NCBI RefSeq assembly: GCF_001687325.1
Contig: NZ_LZRD01000042.1
Coordinates: 1-44,936, forward strand
Origin: Streptomyces sp. PTY087I2
GTDB lineage: Bacteria; Actinomycetota; Actinomycetes; Streptomycetales; Streptomycetaceae
DNA: 44,936 bases
Direction of reading: 5' to 3'
Shown: one piece after another, positions 32,203-41,010 of the stretch
How the letters are laid out: each line of letters opens with the position of its first letter
How positions within the stretch are numbered: position 1 is the first letter of the stretch
Translations under genes and position numbers: made by a program
The notes under the pieces: model-generated
What the model was told of the DNA's origin: nothing
Database searches by the model: none
Seen by the model: the letters and a program-made list of their open reading frames with translations, nothing else

Positions 32203-32895
32203 ATGTCCGGACTGATCGACACCACGGAGATGTATCTCCGCACCATCCTCGAACTGGAAGAGGAAGGCGTGGTCCCCATGCGCGCCCGGATCGCCGAACG
32301 GCTGGACCAGAGCGGTCCGACCGTCAGTCAGACGGTGGCCCGCATGGAGCGCGACGGACTGGTCCAGGTCGCGGGGGACCGCCATCTGGAGCTGACCGAG
32401 GAGGGCCGCCGCCTCGCCACCCGCGTCATGCGCAAGCACCGGCTCGCCGAGTGTCTGCTCGTGGACGTGATCGGCCTGGAGTGGGAGCAGGTCCACGCCG
32501 AGGCCTGTCGCTGGGAGCACGTGATGAGCGAGGCGGTGGAGCGGCGGGTGCTGGAGCTGCTGCGCCACCCCACGGAGTCGCCGTACGGGAACCCGATCCC
32601 GGGCCTGGAGGAGCTGGGCGAGAAGGCCGAGGCCGAGTCGTTCCTGGACGCCTCCATGGTGAGCCTGGCCGAGCTGGACCCGGGCGCCGAGGGCAAGACC
32701 GTGGTGGTGCGGCGGATCGGGGAGCCGATCCAGACCGACGCCCAGCTGATGTACACGCTGCGCAGGGCCGGGGTGCAGCCCGGGTCCGTCGTGAGCGTCA
32801 CCGAGTCGCCCGGCGGGGTGCTGGTCGGCTCCAGCGGTGAGGCGGCCGAGCTGGACACCGAGGTCGCCTCGCACGTGTTCGTCGCCAAGCGCTGA
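32203..32895 (+). CDS. dmdR1: DtxR/IdeR-family iron-dependent regulator
   Basis: 230 residues with GAGGGG 5 bases before the ATG. Domain order is that of DtxR/IdeR: winged helix 1-75 (MYLRTILELEEEGVVPMRAR, DQSGPTVSQTVARMERDGLV), a metal-binding dimerisation domain ~76-140 (MRKHRLAECLLVDVIGLEWE, then EACRWEHVMSEAVE with the Cys/His/Glu ligands) and an SH3-like domain ~150-228. With Fe2+ it represses siderophore and iron-uptake genes. The symbol follows the Streptomyces master iron regulator and the gene's neighbourhood. The opposite strand is open over the whole gene (see findings). Confidence 0.9.
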   Translation: MSGLIDTTEMYLRTILELEEEGVVPMRARIAERLDQSGPTVSQTVARMERDGLVQVAGDRHLELTEEGRRLATRVMRKHRLAECLLVDVIGLEWEQVHAEACRWEHVMSEAVERRVLELLRHPTESPYGNPIPGLEELGEKAEAESFLDASMVSLAELDPGAEGKTVVVRRIGEPIQTDAQLMYTLRRAGVQPGSVVSVTESPGGVLVGSSGEAAELDTEVASHVFVAKR

Positions 32896-32897
32896 CC

Positions 32898-32937
32898 GCG
32901 CCGCCGCCCGGCGGCGCTCTGTTGTCGCGCGGCAACA
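32898..32937 (+). terminator. Tandem hairpins after dmdR1
   Basis: GCGCCGCC-GCCC-GGCGGCGC (32898-32917) is a perfect 8-bp stem with a 4-base loop, overlapping the dmdR1 stop region. It is followed by TCTGTTGT and a second TGTTG...CAACA hairpin ending at ~32937. Confidence 0.75.
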
Positions 32938-33166
32938 CAACCGTGATGTGCGCTCGCCGGTTTCCGTCCGGAACGGCAGCGCCCGGACGCTGTCACATGC
33001 CAGGCTGATGCCAGGCAGAGGACCTGGCACAGGACCTGAGGGTGTCGGCCGGCTCCGGTCGGCACGGTCGGGGAGGGAGCAGGGAATGCGCCCGTCGCAG
33101 CGGCACGCGCACCGCACGGCTGCCATCGTTGTCGCGACCGCCGGCGGCCGTCCCCGGACAGGGGGC

Positions 33167-33194
33167 GGCCCCGGCGTCCGCGGACGCCGGGGCC
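33167..33194. terminator. 28-bp perfect palindrome
   Basis: GGCCCCGGCGTCCG is followed immediately by its reverse complement, a 13-14-bp stem in either direction, followed by GTTCCTCCCC. It lies in the 536-base dmdR1/hydrolase gap. The part before it (32938-33166) and after it (33195-33360) holds no supported gene. An ATG-started frame at 33086-33379 runs straight through the palindrome. Confidence 0.75.
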
Positions 33195-33360
33195 GTTCCT
33201 CCCCTGTGCTGACCCGGAGCCCCGAGCTCTCAAGGTCAGTTCCCGCGGGCCCCTGTCCCCGAGCGGCCCGCCTCCCGCTGAAGATCTCCCCAGGCCGGTC
33301 GGCATCAATCCTTGACCGGTGTCACTCGAACGTGGGGTGTTGGGTGGCGGAACCCCGTTT

Positions 33361-33376
33361 TCGAATACGAGTTCGA
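33361..33376. promoter_or_regulatory. Candidate LexA (SOS) box
   Basis: TCGAATACGAGTTCGA differs by one base from TCGAAC-N4-GTTCGA, the actinobacterial LexA operator. It is 56 bases before the hydrolase start. GATAGC, a possible -10 box, overlaps its right end, so LexA binding would block the promoter. Confidence 0.45.
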
Positions 33377-33431
33377 TAGCCTGGCGGCGCGACCACACGG
33401 TGACCGAGGACCAGAAGGGGGTGCCAGGACT

Positions 33432-34316
33432 ATGGTGCGGCGCATCGATGTGACCGGATCCGACGGCGTACGCCTCGCGGCATGGGAGTTCGCCGACCCG
33501 CCCAAGGAGCGCGCGGAAGCGGCCGGCGCTCCCGGGGTGTTACTGCTGCACGGACTGATGGGCCGGGCCTCGCACTGGGCCCCGACCGCCCGCTGGCTCT
33601 CCGAACGGCACCGCGCGGTCGGCCTCGACCAGCGCGGCCACGGCCGCAGCGACAAGCCAGCCGACGGCCCGTACACCCGCGACGCCTACGTCTCCGACGC
33701 CGAGGCCGCGATCGAACAGCTCGACCTCGGCCCGGTCACCGTCGTCGGCCACGCCATGGGAGCGCTCACCGGCTGGCAGCTCGCCGCCAAGCGCCCCGAC
33801 CTCGTCCGCGCCGTCGTCATCTGCGACATGCGGGCCTCCGCCCTCGGGGCCGCCTCCCAGCGCGAGTGGACCGACTGGTTCGACTCCTGGCCGCTGCCCT
33901 TCGCCACCCTCGCCGACGTACGGAAGTGGTTCGGCGAGGACGACCCCTGGGTGGAGCGGCCGAGCCCCGCGCGCGGTGAGTTCTACGCCGAGGTGATGGC
34001 CGAGGGCGAGGACGGCTGGCGCCCCGTCTTCTCCCGCCGCCAGATGCTGCGTTCCCGGGCCACCTGGGTCTTCGACGCCCACTGGGAGGAGCTGGCCCAG
34101 GTCCGGTGCCCCGCCCTGGTGCTGCGCGGCCTCGACGGGGAGCTGGGCCGGGCCGAGGCCCAGGAGATGGTCCGGGTCCTGCCCCGCGGCCAGTACGCGG
34201 AGGTGGCGGACGCCGGCCACCTCGTCCACTACGACCAGCCGGAGGGCTGGCGGGCCGCCGTCGAACCCTTCCTGGAACAACTGGCCGAGGACAACCGCGA
34301 ACCGGTCGCGCCGTAG
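33432..34316 (+). CDS. Alpha/beta-hydrolase fold protein, nucleophile replaced by Ala
   Basis: 294 residues from ATG 33432. The fold is clear: LLLHGLMGRASHW (oxyanion region), DQRGHGRSDKPADG, VVGHAMGALTGW (nucleophile elbow) and DAGHLVHYDQPEGW (catalytic His). The elbow reads GHAMG where active enzymes have GHSMG; codon GCC at residue 108 encodes Ala, so classic serine hydrolysis is not expected. An Asp elsewhere or a non-hydrolytic ligand-binding role is possible. A TTA codon (33540-33542, Val-Leu-Leu-Leu stretch) makes translation dependent on the bldA tRNA, that is, on development. A LexA-like box lies upstream. Confidence 0.85.
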   Translation: MVRRIDVTGSDGVRLAAWEFADPPKERAEAAGAPGVLLLHGLMGRASHWAPTARWLSERHRAVGLDQRGHGRSDKPADGPYTRDAYVSDAEAAIEQLDLGPVTVVGHAMGALTGWQLAAKRPDLVRAVVICDMRASALGAASQREWTDWFDSWPLPFATLADVRKWFGEDDPWVERPSPARGEFYAEVMAEGEDGWRPVFSRRQMLRSRATWVFDAHWEELAQVRCPALVLRGLDGELGRAEAQEMVRVLPRGQYAEVADAGHLVHYDQPEGWRAAVEPFLEQLAEDNREPVAP

Positions 34317-34344
34317 CCCTCGGCCCGCGCCTCTCCCCGAGGGC
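34316..34344. terminator. Terminator between convergent hydrolase and ABC permease genes
   Basis: GCCCTCGG (34316-34323) pairs with CCGAGGGC (34337-34344): 8-bp stem, 13-base loop, serving both converging genes. Confidence 0.7.
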
Positions 34345-34350
34345 GGCGGT

Positions 34351-35975
34351 TCAGCCCTTGCTGACCGCCGCCAGGATCTCCGGCAGCCGGTTCGCCGTGC
34401 GGCCGGCCGCGATCCGCAGACCCGCCCACCCGAGCAACGCCCCGTACACCAGACCGCCCGGCACCATCAGCCACAGCGCGTCGTGATGGTCCGTGACATG
34501 CAGCCAGATCGTCGGCACGATCACCGGCGCGGACAGCAGCGCGGCGGCCAGCATGCCGCCGAGGATCGAGATCCAGGCCAGACCGCCCTGCCCGGGCACC
34601 ACGTTCTTGAACGCGCCCTCTTGCGGAATCGAGTACGGGAACAGCGCCGAGGCCACCGCCCCCGTCGCCAGCATCGAGCCCAGCAGCGCGAAGGACAGAC
34701 CCAACGCCCCAGGCAGGGAGCGCCAGTCGCCGATCATCGCCGCCGTCACCCCGCACACCAGCAGCGTGAACGGCAGCGTGAGCAGCAGCAGGACCAGTGC
34801 CCGCGCCCGCAGTTCGACGTACGCGTCGCGGGGCGAGGAGATCGTCAGCGCCACCATCCAGAACGCCGAGGTGTCCTGGCCGAACTGGTTGTACATCTGC
34901 ATGCCGAGCATCCCGGCGGCGAAGCACGCGAAGTAGACCGAGCCGGTGCCCTGGAGGGCGTTGAGCAGCGGCACGATCGCGCCGACCGCCAGCGCCGTCA
35001 CCCAGGCCGCCTTGGTCTTCGGGTCCCGGGCCACGTACCGCAGACTGCGCTGCATCACCGTCGCCGTACGGCCCTCCGGCAGCAGCGCCGAGAGCCCGCC
35101 CCGGCCGGACGCCTTCTCGCGGGTCGGCTCCGCCGCCGCCAGCGTCGAACCGTCCGGCGCGGTCATCAGCTTCACCAGACTCCGCTGCCACAGCCGCATC
35201 AGCGCCACCAGGGCGGCCACCGTGATCAGGAGCTGGGCGACGGCGACCCCGTACGCACCGTCCGACGCCGCGTCCACCGACGCCATCGCCGAGGCTCCGG
35301 GCAGCCAGCGCACCACGGCCGCCGCCGGGTCCAGCGAGGAGAGCCCACCCGCCTGGCGAAGTTGACGAACTGGATGCCCACCGCGATCACCAGCCCGCTG
35401 AGCACCGCGAGGTCGCGGCCCTTGCGGGAGTTCAGCAGCCGTACGTTGGCCGTGGCCACCGCCCTCGACAGCGCCACGCACAGCAGCATCGTCAGCGGGA
35501 CCGCGAGCACCGCGAACACCACGCCCGCCGCCCCGTGCGCCAGCGCGATCGCCGAACCGACCACCAGGCAGAGCGTGAACAGCGGACCGATGCCGACCAT
35601 CGAGGACACCAGCAGGGCCCGGATCAGCGGCTCGGGCCGCAGCGGCAGCATCACCAGCCGGGTCGGGTCGAGCGTGTCGTCACCGCTCGGGAAGAACAGC
35701 GGCAGCACCGCCCAGCCGAGCGCCACGATCCCCGTGAGCAGCACCACGACCGTGCCCGCGTGCTCGTTGCCGCGCAGCAGGACCAGGCCGAGCACCTGGC
35801 CCGCGGCGAGCAGCAGGCTGAAGACGAGGGAGACGATGAACGCCGCCCTGCGCCCGGCCGACTGCCGCAGCCCGTTGCGCAGCAGCGCCAGCTTGAGCCG
35901 TACGAAGACCGGGGTCAGGCCCGTCGTCGGCGCGACCGGGGCGGCCGCCGTGACCGGGGCGTCCAGCACGCTCAT
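34351..35975 (-). pseudogene. ABC-2-type transporter permease, single-base frameshift
   Basis: The start is MSVLDAPVTAAAPVAPTTGL at 35975, overlapping the ATPase stop, and the C-terminus is intact to 34351. Together they give a ~541-residue multi-spanning permease (about 10-12 membrane helices). The frame breaks near 35352-35358: the first part ends ...GIQFVNFARR and then becomes nonsense, while the second part resumes as GGLSSLDPAAAVVRW. Adding one C (GCC-CAG-GCG instead of GCC-AGG-CG) restores FAQAGGLSSLDP exactly. Either a true one-base deletion or a sequencing/assembly error in a G/C run. The rest of the gene looks under selection, which favours an error or a very recent mutation. Confidence 0.8.
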
Positions 35976-36811
35976 CGGGAACCGCCCAGCCAGTCGAGGG
36001 AGTCGCCGTTGTCCCGGCCGCCCGCGCCGACCAGTTCGAGGAAGGCGTTCTGGAGGGACGGCGCGTCGCCGCGCACCTCGGCCAGCGTGCCCTGCGCCTT
36101 GATCCGGCCCGCCGCCATCACGGCCACCCAGTCGCACAGCGACTCGACCAGTTCCATCACATGGCTGGAGAAGACCACGGTCGCCCCGGACCGGGTATAG
36201 CGCTCCAGGACCCCCCGGATGGTCTGCGCCGACACCGGGTCGACGCCCTCGAACGGCTCGTCCAGGAACAGCACTTCGGGGTTGTGGAGCAGGGCGGCGG
36301 CGAGCCCGATCTTCTTCCGCATGCCGGTCGAGTAGTCGACGACCAGCTTGTGCTGCGAGCCCGCGAGATCCAGCACGTCCAGCAACTGTGTGGCCCGCTT
36401 GTCGACCTCGTCGCCCGGCAGCCCGCGCAACCGGCCGTTGTACGCGAGCAGTTCACGCCCCGACAGCCGTTCGAACAGCCGCAGCCCCTCCGGCAGCACC
36501 CCGATCCGGGACTTCACCTCGACCGGGTCCGTCCACACGTCGTGGCCCGCGACCTCGATCTTCCCCATGTCGGGCCGCAGCAGCCCGGTGACCATCGAGA
36601 GCGTCGTCGTCTTGCCCGCCCCGTTGGGCCCCACCAGGCCGATGAACTTGCCTGCGGGCAGCTCCAGATCGATCCCCGCGACGGCGACCTGTTCCCCGAA
36701 CCGCTTCCACAGCCCCTGCACACGGACGGCGGACCGCACCTCGTGCGCCCCGCCTGTCGTCGCGTCGGTCGTCGCGCCTGTCTTCGTACGTGCATCTGCC
36801 CGGTCCGGCAT
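35972..36811 (-). CDS. ABC transporter ATPase
   Basis: 279 residues from ATG 36811. Walker A GPNGAGKTTT, signature region VVDYSTGMRKKIGLAAALLH, Walker B VLFLDEPFEGVDP and the H-loop VFSSHVMEL are present. This is the ABC-2 exporter type (NatA/CcmA-like). It overlaps the permease start by four bases, so the two form one exporter. The Thr/Ala-rich first ~25 residues are not part of the domain. If the permease is truly broken, this ATPase has no partner in the window. Confidence 0.95.
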   Translation of the reverse strand: MPDRADARTKTGATTDATTGGAHEVRSAVRVQGLWKRFGEQVAVAGIDLELPAGKFIGLVGPNGAGKTTTLSMVTGLLRPDMGKIEVAGHDVWTDPVEVKSRIGVLPEGLRLFERLSGRELLAYNGRLRGLPGDEVDKRATQLLDVLDLAGSQHKLVVDYSTGMRKKIGLAAALLHNPEVLFLDEPFEGVDPVSAQTIRGVLERYTRSGATVVFSSHVMELVESLCDWVAVMAAGRIKAQGTLAEVRGDAPSLQNAFLELVGAGGRDNGDSLDWLGGSR

Positions 36812-36870
36812 GGCACAGCCTTTCGATATCCCCACGTGGTGAGGACACCCTACGAAAGGCCGCCGGTGTC

Positions 36871-37536
36871 CTACGAGGTCCGCGCGCGGGCGGCGGCCGC
36901 CTCCCGCGCGCAGGCGTACGCCAGCGGGCTGATCAGCTCGTCCACATCGGGCAGCCAGCGGTTGGCGTTGTTCGGCCCGCAGGCCCACTGCACGGCGCCC
37001 CGGCCGCCGACCCGGGTGGGCGGGGCGGCGATGTAGTGGCCCTCGCCGCGGCCGGTCAGATCGATCGCCTCGGCGTTCCAGCCGAGCGCCCGCACCAGCT
37101 CGGCGGCCTTCGCGGCGCCGCCCGGCAGCACGAAGAACAGCATCCGGCGGTCCGGCGTGCAGGTGACCGGGCCCAGCGTCAGGTCCATCCGCTCTATCCG
37201 GGCCAGCGCCAGGAAGCCCGCCGCCTCGGGGACCTCCAGCGCGTCGAAGGCCCGCCCGGTCGGCAGCAACACCGAGGCGCGGGGCTGCCGGGTCCACATG
37301 CGCCGGGCCGCGGCCCCGCTGCCGGTCGCCTGGCCCGCCCAGTCCGGCCGGTCCGCGTGGGCCCCGGGCAGGGCGCAGCCGGCGTCGCCGCAGGAGCACC
37401 GCTCCACGCCGCCCGCCGCCTCCAGCCAGGTGCCGGGGAACACGTCCCAGTGACGCTCTTCCGCATACCGCACCGCGGCGTCGAGCAGCAGCTCGCTCCG
37501 CTGCTGAGGGACCTGCGCGGCTTCCGTGACTCCCAT
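36871..37536 (-). CDS. Bifunctional DNA primase/polymerase (prim-pol) domain protein
   Basis: 221 residues from ATG 37536 (GGAG 8 bases upstream); GTG 37572 would add 12. It resembles the prim-pol domain proteins common in Streptomyces: LLLDAAVRYAEERHWDVFPG, then CSCGDAGCALPGAHADRPDW with a Cys cluster, PTGRAFDALEVPEAAGF and HYIAAPPTRVGGRGAVQW. No helicase domain follows, so it is a short form. In this family the domain makes primers on DNA, but the chromosomal short copies are largely uncharacterised. Confidence 0.8.
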   Translation of the reverse strand: MGVTEAAQVPQQRSELLLDAAVRYAEERHWDVFPGTWLEAAGGVERCSCGDAGCALPGAHADRPDWAGQATGSGAAARRMWTRQPRASVLLPTGRAFDALEVPEAAGFLALARIERMDLTLGPVTCTPDRRMLFFVLPGGAAKAAELVRALGWNAEAIDLTGRGEGHYIAAPPTRVGGRGAVQWACGPNNANRWLPDVDELISPLAYACAREAAAARARTS

Positions 37537-37847
37537 GGGCTTCTCCACGTCCAGCACAACTCCCGCCGTCACCAGGGGTTACGGCCTCCCCTGAACCCGG
37601 GCCCGGCGCATCGATCCTGCACGCGGGGCGCACCGGTGCACGGGCGGGGGCGCGCGTGAGGCGTCGCACCGAAGGAGGGGTAACCACCTCCAGGACCGCC
37701 GCCCAGGATCGCTCCCGGCCCTGCGCGACGGTGCGACGCGCCATGTCCGTACCGAATGCCGATGGAATATGCGCATTTCTTGTGTATGTGCCGGGCAGTG
37801 ATCCCTTTCACCGATCACTGCACATAACCAACGTTTCAGGGGGACAT
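37537..37847. other. Divergent intergenic region, prim-pol / NsdA-like regulator
   Basis: 311 bases between divergent starts. The regulator side is locally AT-rich (CATTTCTTGTGTATG, ~37775-37789) and has AGGGGGA 7 bases before its ATG. I see no sure promoter boxes, repeats or further ORFs. Confidence 0.4.
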
Positions 37848-39230
37848 ATGGCTGCAAGGCCTCTCGTAGCCCGCCAGCCCAACGAACGGCTCCAGACGCT
37901 CATCCAGGAGGCGGCCTGCTCCAACGCGGGCCTCGCGCGCCGGGTGAACATGGTCGGGGCCGAGCGGGGGCTCGATCTGCGCTACGACAAGACCTCCGTG
38001 GCCCGTTGGCTGCGGGGACAGCAGCCCCGGGGCCGGGCCCCGGGGATCATCGCCGAGGCGCTGGGCCGCAAGCTGGGCCGTACGGTCACGATCGACGAGA
38101 TCGGCATGGCCAACGGCAAGAACCTCTCCTCGGGCGTCGGCCTCCAGTACGCGCCGACCGTCGCCGGGGCCGTCGAGCAGGTCTGCGAGCTGTGGCGCGG
38201 CGACGTGGGCCGCCGCGATCTGCTCACCGGGTCGGCGGTCGCCGCGTCCGCGCTCGTCGAGCCCAGCCGGGACTGGCTGATCTCGGGCCCGGACGCCCAG
38301 GTCGAGCGGACGGCGGGGGCCCGGGTCGGGATGTCCGACGTCGAGGCGGTGCGGGCGATGACCACCGCCCTCACCGACCTCGACCACCGGTTCGGCAGCG
38401 GCCATGTCCGGCCGGTGCTCGTGCACTACCTCAACAGCGTGGTCTCCGGGCTGCTTTCGGGGGCGTACCGCGAACAGGTGGGGCGCGAGCTGTTCGCCGC
38501 GGTGGCCCGGCTCACCGAGCTCGGCGGCTACATGGCGGTCGACACCGGCCAGCCGGGCCTGGCCCAGCGCTACTACATCCAGGCGCTGCGGCTCGCGCAG
38601 GCGGCGGGCGACCGGGCGTACGGCGGCTATGTGCTGGCCGCCTCGATGAGCCATCTCGCCGCCCAGCTCGGCAACCCGCGCGAGATCGCCCAACTCGCCC
38701 GCGCCGCCCAGGAAGGGGCCCGGGGCCAGGTCACCCCCCGCGCCCAGGCCATGTTCCACGCGGCGGAGGCCCGGGGGCACGCGCTCCTCGGGGACGCCCG
38801 GACCTGCCACGCGGTGGCGGGGCGCGCCGTCGCCGCGCTGGAGCAGGCCGATCCGGACACCGGCGACGATCCGGTCTGGATCCGGCACTTCGACACCGGC
38901 TATCTCGCGGACGAACTGGCCCACTGCCACCGGGATCTGGGGCAGCCGCACGAGGCGGCCCGGCGGGCGAAGGAGGCGCTGGCCGCGCTGCCGGAGACCC
39001 GGGCCAGGCGCCGGGGCATCGCGCTGGTGCTGCTGGCCTCGGCGCAGGTGCAGCAGCGCGAGGTGGAGCGGGCCTGCCACACCGGGACCCGGGCCATGGA
39101 GCTGCTGTCGACGGTGCGCTCCAGCCGGGGCGCCGAATATCTCGACGACCTCCAGCAGCGGCTGACGCCCTTCGGGGAGGAGCCCGCGGTGCGGGAGTTC
39201 GGCGAGCGGCTGGAGCTCCGGGCGGCGTGA
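37848..39230 (+). CDS. NsdA-like XRE/TPR transcriptional regulator
   Basis: 460 residues. The N-terminus (~5-90) carries the unusual helix-turn-helix of the NsdA group: RLQTLIQEAACSNAGLARRV followed by YDKTSVARWLRGQQPRGRAP. The C-terminal ~300 residues are TPR-like helices (AAVARLTELGGYMAVDTGQ; YYIQALRLAQAAGDRAYGGY). NsdA-type proteins repress differentiation and antibiotic production in Streptomyces; whether this is the orthologue or a paralogue cannot be decided here. The frame is open upstream to 37656, but only ATG 37848 has a ribosome site. Confidence 0.8.
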   Translation: MAARPLVARQPNERLQTLIQEAACSNAGLARRVNMVGAERGLDLRYDKTSVARWLRGQQPRGRAPGIIAEALGRKLGRTVTIDEIGMANGKNLSSGVGLQYAPTVAGAVEQVCELWRGDVGRRDLLTGSAVAASALVEPSRDWLISGPDAQVERTAGARVGMSDVEAVRAMTTALTDLDHRFGSGHVRPVLVHYLNSVVSGLLSGAYREQVGRELFAAVARLTELGGYMAVDTGQPGLAQRYYIQALRLAQAAGDRAYGGYVLAASMSHLAAQLGNPREIAQLARAAQEGARGQVTPRAQAMFHAAEARGHALLGDARTCHAVAGRAVAALEQADPDTGDDPVWIRHFDTGYLADELAHCHRDLGQPHEAARRAKEALAALPETRARRRGIALVLLASAQVQQREVERACHTGTRAMELLSTVRSSRGAEYLDDLQQRLTPFGEEPAVREFGERLELRAA

Positions 39231-39429
39231 GGAAGAGGTGGTCGTCCGGGGCGGTCCGGGCCGCCCGGGAGCCCCGTGCGGCGGTCCGGACCTATAACAG
39301 CGTCGCCGGGCCGCGGGATGTTACCCACCCTGTGAAGGGGTGGTGAGGGGCACCACGCGCTTGGCGGAGGCGGGCGACCACCCGATAGCGTGAGCCGACG
39401 ATTCCGTAGGTTCACACGTAGGAGTCCCG

Positions 39430-40977
39430 GTGACGCAGAGCGGACAGGGCGGACAGGGCGGCGAGCACCAGCTCCCCGCCGCACGACCCGCGCACGAGGG
39501 TGTCGTGCTGCCCGCCGACGGCGGAGCCCCCTGGACCCCGGGGGTGCCCCCGGCCGGTCAGGGCGGGCAGGGCGCTCCCGCGGGCGGTGAGCCGTGGGGC
39601 CAGGCCTGGGGGCCGCAGTCCGCCGGGGCGCCGCAGCCGGACCAGCAGGCGCAGGGCGGCTACGGCTACCCGCAGGCGCAGCCGCTGCCGCCCGCGCAGC
39701 AGGCGCCGGGCCCGGAGTCGTACCAGCAGCCGGGGGCGTACCAGCAGCACGGCTCCTACGAGCAGCCGCAGCAGCCCGGGGCGTACGACCCGCAGCAGTA
39801 CCAGCCCCACCAGCCCCACCACGACCAGCAGCACCAGCCCCACTCGCCTTCCCAGCCGCTCCCGTACGCGCAGCCGCTGCCGCCGGAGGCCGGGCCGGGT
39901 GCGCCGGGCGGCCAGGGGGTTCCCGGCGGGGACGCGGACGCCACGCAGTACATCGCGCCCGTCCCGGGCGGCCCCGGACCCGTCGGGCCGCAGCCGGGCG
40001 GCGGGGACGCGGACGCGACCCAGTACATACCCCCGGTGCCGGGCGGAGCCCCGTACGGGATCAGGCCGGGTGCGCCGGGGGACCGGCAGCCGCCCGCGGA
40101 GTTCGACAACCTGTTCCGCAGCGAGGACCCGGCGGGCGCCACGCAGCAGATTCCGCAGTACGACGCGGGGCAGCAGCCCCCGTCCGCGTACCAGCAGCAG
40201 GGCTACCAGCCCCAGCAGCCGTCCCAGGGCGGTCAGTTGCCGCCGCAGGCGCCCGGCGGCTATGAGTCGGGCCTCCAGGGCTTCCAGAGCCGCGCGGAGG
40301 ACGACGGGCCGGTCGGGCACCAGAGCGGGGACGCCCCGCGCCGGCGGTCCGCGCACATTCCGCTGATCGCCGCGGTCGTCGTCGGCTGCGCGGTCATCGG
40401 ACTCGGCGCGGGCGCGCTGATGAGCGGTGGCGACGACTCCGGCAAGGACGACAAGCAGCCGGTCGCCGCGCAGAGTTCACCGGCCGAGGCGGAGCCCACC
40501 GCCAAGGCGGCGGCCGACCCGGCGAAGCCGCAGGCCGAGGCGCTGGACAAGCTGCTGGCCGACAGCAACAACAGCCGGGCCGCGGTGATCAGCGCGGTCG
40601 AGAAGATCAAGTCCTGCAAGGACCTGGACCAGGCCGACGCCGACCTCCGGGGCGCCGCCCAGCAGCGCCGCGACCTGGTGACCCGGCTCGACGGCCTGAC
40701 CGTCGACAAGCTCCCGCAGAACGCGAAGCTGACGGCCGCGCTGAACCGGGCGTGGAAGGCATCGGCGGCGGCCGACGACCACTACGCCACCTGGGCGCGG
40801 CAGGCCAAGAAGAACAAGTCCGTCTGCAAGGGCGGCCAGGCCCGGTCGACGAACGAGACGGCCAAGGGGAACAACCAGAGCGGGGTGGCCACCGAGGCCA
40901 AGCGCGAGGCGTCCAAGCTCTGGAACGCGATCGCGGGCAAGTACGGCCTGACCAAGCACACGCCCACCGAGCTCTGA
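39430..40977 (+). CDS. Pro/Gln-rich single-pass membrane protein
   Basis: 515 residues from GTG (TAGGAG 6 bases upstream). Residues 1-~300 are low complexity: Gly/Gln/Pro/Tyr with the repeated element GDADATQYI-P-VPGG (twice) and GATQQIPQYD, a pattern seen in kinase-linked Streptomyces proteins where the TQYI/TQQI threonines are likely phosphorylation targets. One membrane helix, ~308-335 (IPLIAAVVVGCAVIGLGAGA). The outer C-terminal part (~340-515) is helical with two Cys (SCKDL and VCKGG) that may form a disulphide. Inferred role: cell-surface or envelope regulation. Confidence 0.8.
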   Translation: MTQSGQGGQGGEHQLPAARPAHEGVVLPADGGAPWTPGVPPAGQGGQGAPAGGEPWGQAWGPQSAGAPQPDQQAQGGYGYPQAQPLPPAQQAPGPESYQQPGAYQQHGSYEQPQQPGAYDPQQYQPHQPHHDQQHQPHSPSQPLPYAQPLPPEAGPGAPGGQGVPGGDADATQYIAPVPGGPGPVGPQPGGGDADATQYIPPVPGGAPYGIRPGAPGDRQPPAEFDNLFRSEDPAGATQQIPQYDAGQQPPSAYQQQGYQPQQPSQGGQLPPQAPGGYESGLQGFQSRAEDDGPVGHQSGDAPRRRSAHIPLIAAVVVGCAVIGLGAGALMSGGDDSGKDDKQPVAAQSSPAEAEPTAKAAADPAKPQAEALDKLLADSNNSRAAVISAVEKIKSCKDLDQADADLRGAAQQRRDLVTRLDGLTVDKLPQNAKLTAALNRAWKASAAADDHYATWARQAKKNKSVCKGGQARSTNETAKGNNQSGVATEAKREASKLWNAIAGKYGLTKHTPTEL

Positions 40978-41010
40978 GGCGGGGAACGCGCGACTGCGGC
41001 ACGCCCTAGG

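Noticed and set aside
33086..33379. ATG-started ORF with a good ribosome site (GGGAGGGAGCAGGG) in the dmdR1-hydrolase gap
   Set aside because: It runs through a 28-bp perfect palindrome and over the LexA-like box; the translated text is low-complexity. A short peptide at its start cannot be excluded.
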